Source: Flavobacteriia bacterium (lineage in GTDB: Bacteria > Bacteroidota > Bacteroidia > Flavobacteriales > Flavobacteriaceae). From it: DNA of 64,000 nucleotides. The translations under genes and the position numbers were made by a program. Each line of letters begins with the position of its first letter. The stretch's first letter is position 1. The notes beneath the pieces are model-generated. The model made no database searches. It had not been told where the DNA came from and saw nothing but the letters and a program-made list of their open reading frames with translations. Shown here in pieces: positions 61,360 to 64,000 of the stretch. The stretch is taken from NCBI GenBank assembly GCA_004293165.1, contig RDYL01000003.1, positions 62,001 through 126,000 of the forward strand, given 5' to 3'.

Positions 61360-63105
61360 TTATTCTTTAATCACTTTAATGGTTTTCTGTTCCAAATCGT
61401 TTTCTAACACAATTAAGTATATTCCACTTTCTAAACTAATTAAATCTAAACTATTAGAAGTCGTATTTTCAAATGTTTGTGTTTCGATTAATTGACCTAA
61501 CATACTGTAAATACTAGCTTTTGTTATAGAAATATTTTCTAAATGCAAAATATCTTTAACGGGATTAGGATAAAAAGTAAAAGAAGCAAAACTATTGTCG
61601 TTAACACTTAAAGTAGTCGTAATAGTAAATTGATAGGGTGTGGTATAATTAGTGTTTGTTGGGTTAGTACTTGTTAATTTTAAGTAATAGTTACCAGGAG
61701 CAAGTGTTCTTGTAAAAATAAGTGTAGCGCCACTATTGTTTTGAGTAGCACCAATATCTATTCCACTTGCATCTAAAATAGTTCCATTCATGGATGAAGT
61801 TACAATACTACTTACAGAAACAATTGCGTTAACGTTGTCTACAACACTAAATTTGAAATAATCATTATCGGCAGCTGTTGGATTTTGTACGGTTGTATAG
61901 CCAATATAATTTTTATTTGTTGTAATGCCATAAGCTAATTCCTTGAAATTAGGTTCGTCTAAACCTTGCATCATTTGGTAAGGATAACCGGGTAATTCAG
62001 TATGATTTTCAATGATATCATAACCCGAATTGAAGTAAAATAATTTAGCAGGATAAGTTAATCCAGTTAAATAAGTATTCATATTTGAAGAAGGTTCAGG
62101 AACCACGCCATCAGTAGTGATATTACCTCCAAACGCATTGGTTATTCGTCCAATTACACATGAAAAATCAATTAGATTATCTATCGATTTTTGGTTTAAG
62201 CCCTGAATGGTTTCTCCTGAAATGCCATTGCAATTAACATCAACATTGTAAAAATCTGGAGAATAGGAGTTGTCATTCATGCTTGTGCTGTTTTGAATTT
62301 CAGTGCCTCCAAATAAAAAATGACTTCCTTCGCCACTATAATAGTAAGTGGTTTTTAAATCTCTTATAGCTTCAGAACTTACATCCGTTCCGGTCATAAA
62401 CGCTAAAACATTATCACTTGCGTTACTTCCGCCATGGGGAGTTCCTAAAGTTAATAACTTAGCTACATGGTGTTGATTATCGGATTGCCAATTATACGCG
62501 TTTTGAATGTATTCTCTGGATGCTAAACCACCCATGCTGTGCCCAATCAAAATAACTTTGTCTTTTCCGGTTACTTCCATTACTCTTTGAATGGCTACTT
62601 TTACTGCAGCGCCTTGCTTAGCAATTGCTGATTGATTACTCAAAACAGTTGTTCCAACTGCGCCATTTGGGTTTACATTAAAATTTACATAGAAATAGTC
62701 TCCATTTTGCACAAACGATTCAAATGCAGCAATATCAGCTCCTGCAGTAGGATAAAAGTTTTTATTAGTTGTGGTATTGTTGTTGTCTGCATTTAAACAG
62801 AAATCAAACCGTCCTCCATAGGTAAATGAATATTGTGTATCGTAATAATCGGTAGATGTATTCCAAGTTTCCGAACTTGAATTTAATCCGTGAATAAAGA
62901 GAATAGGATAAGGTAATTTGCTTTCAAACACCCTACTAGTTGTATTTCTAACAGGGGTTTTTAATGGAAAAATACTGTCGTTTCTGTATTCAAAATACTC
63001 GAATTCGGCTTGTCTAGGTTTAAATTCAATCCGATGATTTTGAGAAAATCCAACGGAAGAAATGAATAGTAAAGTAAATGATAAAAAAAAGGTAATTTTA
63101 TTCAT
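61360..63105 (-). CDS. Secreted alpha/beta-hydrolase (lipase/esterase) with T9SS sorting domain
   Basis: 581 aa. Signal peptide (MNKITFFLSFTLLFISSVGFSQ), then a PGAP1/lipase-like hydrolase: PILFIHGLNSSSETW oxyanion hole and VILIGHSMGGLASREYI nucleophile elbow (Ser in GHSMG, about residue 195). A beta-sandwich region follows (about 385-500), and the last 75 residues from FYPNPVKDILHL are a type A T9SS sorting domain. Start at 63105 rather than 63111 because MNKI begins a normal signal. Single gene. Confidence 0.9.
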   Translation of the reverse strand: MNKITFFLSFTLLFISSVGFSQNHRIEFKPRQAEFEYFEYRNDSIFPLKTPVRNTTSRVFESKLPYPILFIHGLNSSSETWNTSTDYYDTQYSFTYGGRFDFCLNADNNNTTTNKNFYPTAGADIAAFESFVQNGDYFYVNFNVNPNGAVGTTVLSNQSAIAKQGAAVKVAIQRVMEVTGKDKVILIGHSMGGLASREYIQNAYNWQSDNQHHVAKLLTLGTPHGGSNASDNVLAFMTGTDVSSEAIRDLKTTYYYSGEGSHFLFGGTEIQNSTSMNDNSYSPDFYNVDVNCNGISGETIQGLNQKSIDNLIDFSCVIGRITNAFGGNITTDGVVPEPSSNMNTYLTGLTYPAKLFYFNSGYDIIENHTELPGYPYQMMQGLDEPNFKELAYGITTNKNYIGYTTVQNPTAADNDYFKFSVVDNVNAIVSVSSIVTSSMNGTILDASGIDIGATQNNSGATLIFTRTLAPGNYYLKLTSTNPTNTNYTTPYQFTITTTLSVNDNSFASFTFYPNPVKDILHLENISITKASIYSMLGQLIETQTFENTTSNSLDLISLESGIYLIVLENDLEQKTIKVIKE

Positions 63106-63195
63106 GCACATTATTCTGAGGATAATAATTAGTGCAATATATAAAATATGTGTTAAATTTTCTAAAATAATTTAATTATGACGAAAATTCAATAA

Positions 63196-63220
63196 AAATA
63201 AAAGCTCCAACTGGAGCTTT
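63196..63220 (-). terminator. Terminator of the redox operon
   Basis: AAAGCTCCA/TGGAGCTTT stem with an AC loop, followed on the minus strand by T-rich sequence, 5 bp after the stop of the 85-aa gene. Confidence 0.75.
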
Positions 63221-63224
63221 CTAA

Positions 63225-63482
63225 TTATTTATCTATAGAACCTAAAACACGTTTCATGAAATCGTTCAAGGCTGTTTTTTTGTCTTTGCCTTCTTTTATC
63301 ATTTGGGTTACTTCAAGTGCACCATACATGTTTGAAATTAATTCGGCAATTACATCTAATTCTTCATCTTTTAATGATGAAACTTCACAAAGATTCTCTA
63401 GAACCTCAATAGTTTCAACTAAATAATCTTGGTCGTTATCTTCAATAAATTGAGTTAACTGTTTTATAACGGGTAATTTCAT
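63225..63482 (-). CDS. Small protein downstream of thioredoxin (DUF6952-like, 85 aa)
   Basis: All-helical, acidic (EDNDQDYLVETIEVLENLCEV, KDEELDVIAELISNMYGALE). I recall this as the DUF6952 family, typically next to thioredoxin and peroxiredoxin genes in Flavobacteria, but that is from memory. Ends in LNDFMKRVLGSIDK. Function unknown; a role in the same redox unit is inferred from synteny. Confidence 0.72.
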   Translation of the reverse strand: MKLPVIKQLTQFIEDNDQDYLVETIEVLENLCEVSSLKDEELDVIAELISNMYGALEVTQMIKEGKDKKTALNDFMKRVLGSIDK

Positions 63483-63490
63483 ATTTGTTT

Positions 63491-63533
63491 TTGTTTCAAG
63501 TTTAAGGTTTCAGGTTGTTTACAAACTTGAAAC
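63491..63533. repeat. Inverted repeat between the thioredoxin and 85-aa genes
   Basis: Perfect 11-bp arms GTTTCAAGTTT (63493-63503) and AAACTTGAAAC (63523-63533). Within a polycistronic leftward unit it could act as an RNA processing or stability element. Confidence 0.55.
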
Positions 63534-63539
63534 TTATAA

Positions 63540-63848
63540 TTAAACTACTTCTGCAACCAATTCAGCTAAAACTTCAGCTTTATTAGTTTGTGTTTGATTC
63601 ACTAATGCACCATTTTTAAATGTAGCAAAAGTTGGTAAGTTATCTACTTTAGCTAATTTTCTAGATTCTGGAAACTTTTCAGCATCTACAATTACAAAAG
63701 GAATGGTTTCGTTTTGTGAAGCCATCATTTTGAATTTTGGTTTCATGATACGACAATTTCCACACCATGAAGCTGAAAATTGTACCACAACCGTTTCGTT
63801 GTTTGCAATTACTTCGGCTAAATTATCTTGTTCTATTTCTGTAAACAT
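63540..63848 (-). CDS. Thioredoxin-family protein
   Basis: 102 aa. The WCGNC active site is in FSASWCGNCRIMKP (about residue 28) and the cis-Pro is in VDNLPTFATFKNG. WCGNC differs from the usual WCGPC; this form is common in small Bacteroidota thioredoxins paired with peroxiredoxins. The upstream gene is a peroxiredoxin, so it probably reduces it. Confidence 0.92.
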   Translation of the reverse strand: MFTEIEQDNLAEVIANNETVVVQFSASWCGNCRIMKPKFKMMASQNETIPFVIVDAEKFPESRKLAKVDNLPTFATFKNGALVNQTQTNKAEVLAELVAEVV

Positions 63849-63866
63849 AATTTTTAAAATTCAATT

Positions 63867-63916
63867 TCAATAGCAATATCTAAATTCAATTATTTGAAAC
63901 TTGATATTGCTATTGA
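63867..63916. repeat. Inverted repeat between the peroxiredoxin and thioredoxin genes
   Basis: Perfect 14-bp arms TCAATAGCAATATC (63867-63880) and GATATTGCTATTGA (63903-63916), with an inner TTCAA/TTGAA pair in the loop. Lies in an otherwise gene-free 81-bp gap. Confidence 0.6.
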
Positions 63917-63929
63917 TTTTTGTTATTGA

Positions 63930-64000
63930 TTAATGTGAAGCTAAATAAGCAGCAGTTGAATTTCTATCTGCATTCATAGCGTCTTTTCCTTCTTCCCAGT
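63930..64000 (-). CDS. Peroxiredoxin (AhpC/TSA-like), C-terminal end only
   Basis: The window edge cuts the gene. The reading frame at 63930-64000 on the minus strand gives WEEGKDAMNADRNSTAAYL and ends ASH before TAA, the C-terminal segment of AhpC-type peroxiredoxins that usually follows CPANW with the resolving Cys. The active-site Cys lies outside. It heads the operon with thioredoxin. Confidence 0.7.
   Translation of the reverse strand, partial: WEEGKDAMNADRNSTAAYLASH

Noticed and set aside
1-64000. CRISPR arrays, prophage genes, integrases, attachment sites or rRNA genes
   Set aside because: None seen by eye on either strand, apart from the short palindromes and the single RAYT.

Overview
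The window is a chromosomal segment of a low-GC Bacteroidota bacterium, most likely Flavobacterium or a close relative. Supporting signs are the AT-rich sequence, the absence of Shine-Dalgarno sites, promoters of the Bacteroidota type (TTTG, about 19 nt, TAnnTTTG), two proteins with C-terminal type IX secretion sorting domains, many SPII lipoproteins, a type III glutamine synthetase and a flavobacterial carotenoid cluster. It is almost entirely chromosomal backbone. There is no prophage, intact insertion sequence, CRISPR array or rRNA operon. The accessory material is one REP-associated transposase (RAYT) gene, several short palindromic repeats and an arsenic operon.

Layout. 0-11 kb: the end of an RluA-type pseudouridine synthase, a di-haem cytochrome c peroxidase lipoprotein, fabG, a VWA membrane protein, then a leftward run (MFS transporter, DUF2238 protein, GNAT, ABC ATPase, membrane protein, aldose epimerase). 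11-24 kb: clpB with a sigma54-like promoter and a distal inverted repeat, a frameshifted secreted protein gene, fahA, glyA, a LOG-family protein, uvrA, a ClC channel and an acpH-like gene. 24-37 kb: phosphoglucosamine mutase, a secreted endonuclease I, a degenerate M1-peptidase/beta-rich protein, a fused branched-chain 2-oxoacid dehydrogenase E1 coupled to a trpG/pabA gene, and a small surface-signalling locus (two lipoproteins, one a propeller, divergent from a membrane-tethered winged-helix regulator).

37-46 kb: an M28 peptidase, then the leftward carotenoid operon merR(carH-like)-crtI-crtB-crtZ, a tRNA cluster (Lys, Lys, Leu), aroK, a PRTase, a methyltransferase, an S4 protein, an FKBP lipoprotein and a DUF4197 gene broken at an A8 run. 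46-58 kb: icmF, the RAYT gene and its palindromes, small genes, glutamine synthetase III, tRNA-Tyr, a TlpA-like lipoprotein and rpsA with a long leader. 58-64 kb: the arsenic operon (arsR, DUF6428, arsC, acr3), a T9SS-secreted lipase, and a redox operon (peroxiredoxin, thioredoxin, small protein).

The best leads are: (1) the carotenoid operon, where a MerR regulator keeping the W-x9-EH and ExHxxG cobalamin-binding residues lies next to a perfect 11-bp inverted repeat overlapping the crtI promoter, which suggests B12-dependent light control; (2) a 13-bp perfect inverted repeat upstream of a sigma54-like promoter for clpB; (3) a RAYT gene with the same palindrome just upstream and inside its own reading frame, and a related palindrome between tRNA genes; (4) the split propeller/membrane-regulator locus; (5) two genes broken at homopolymers, which are either assembly errors or slippage sites. 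I found no clearly undescribed defence or biosynthetic system.
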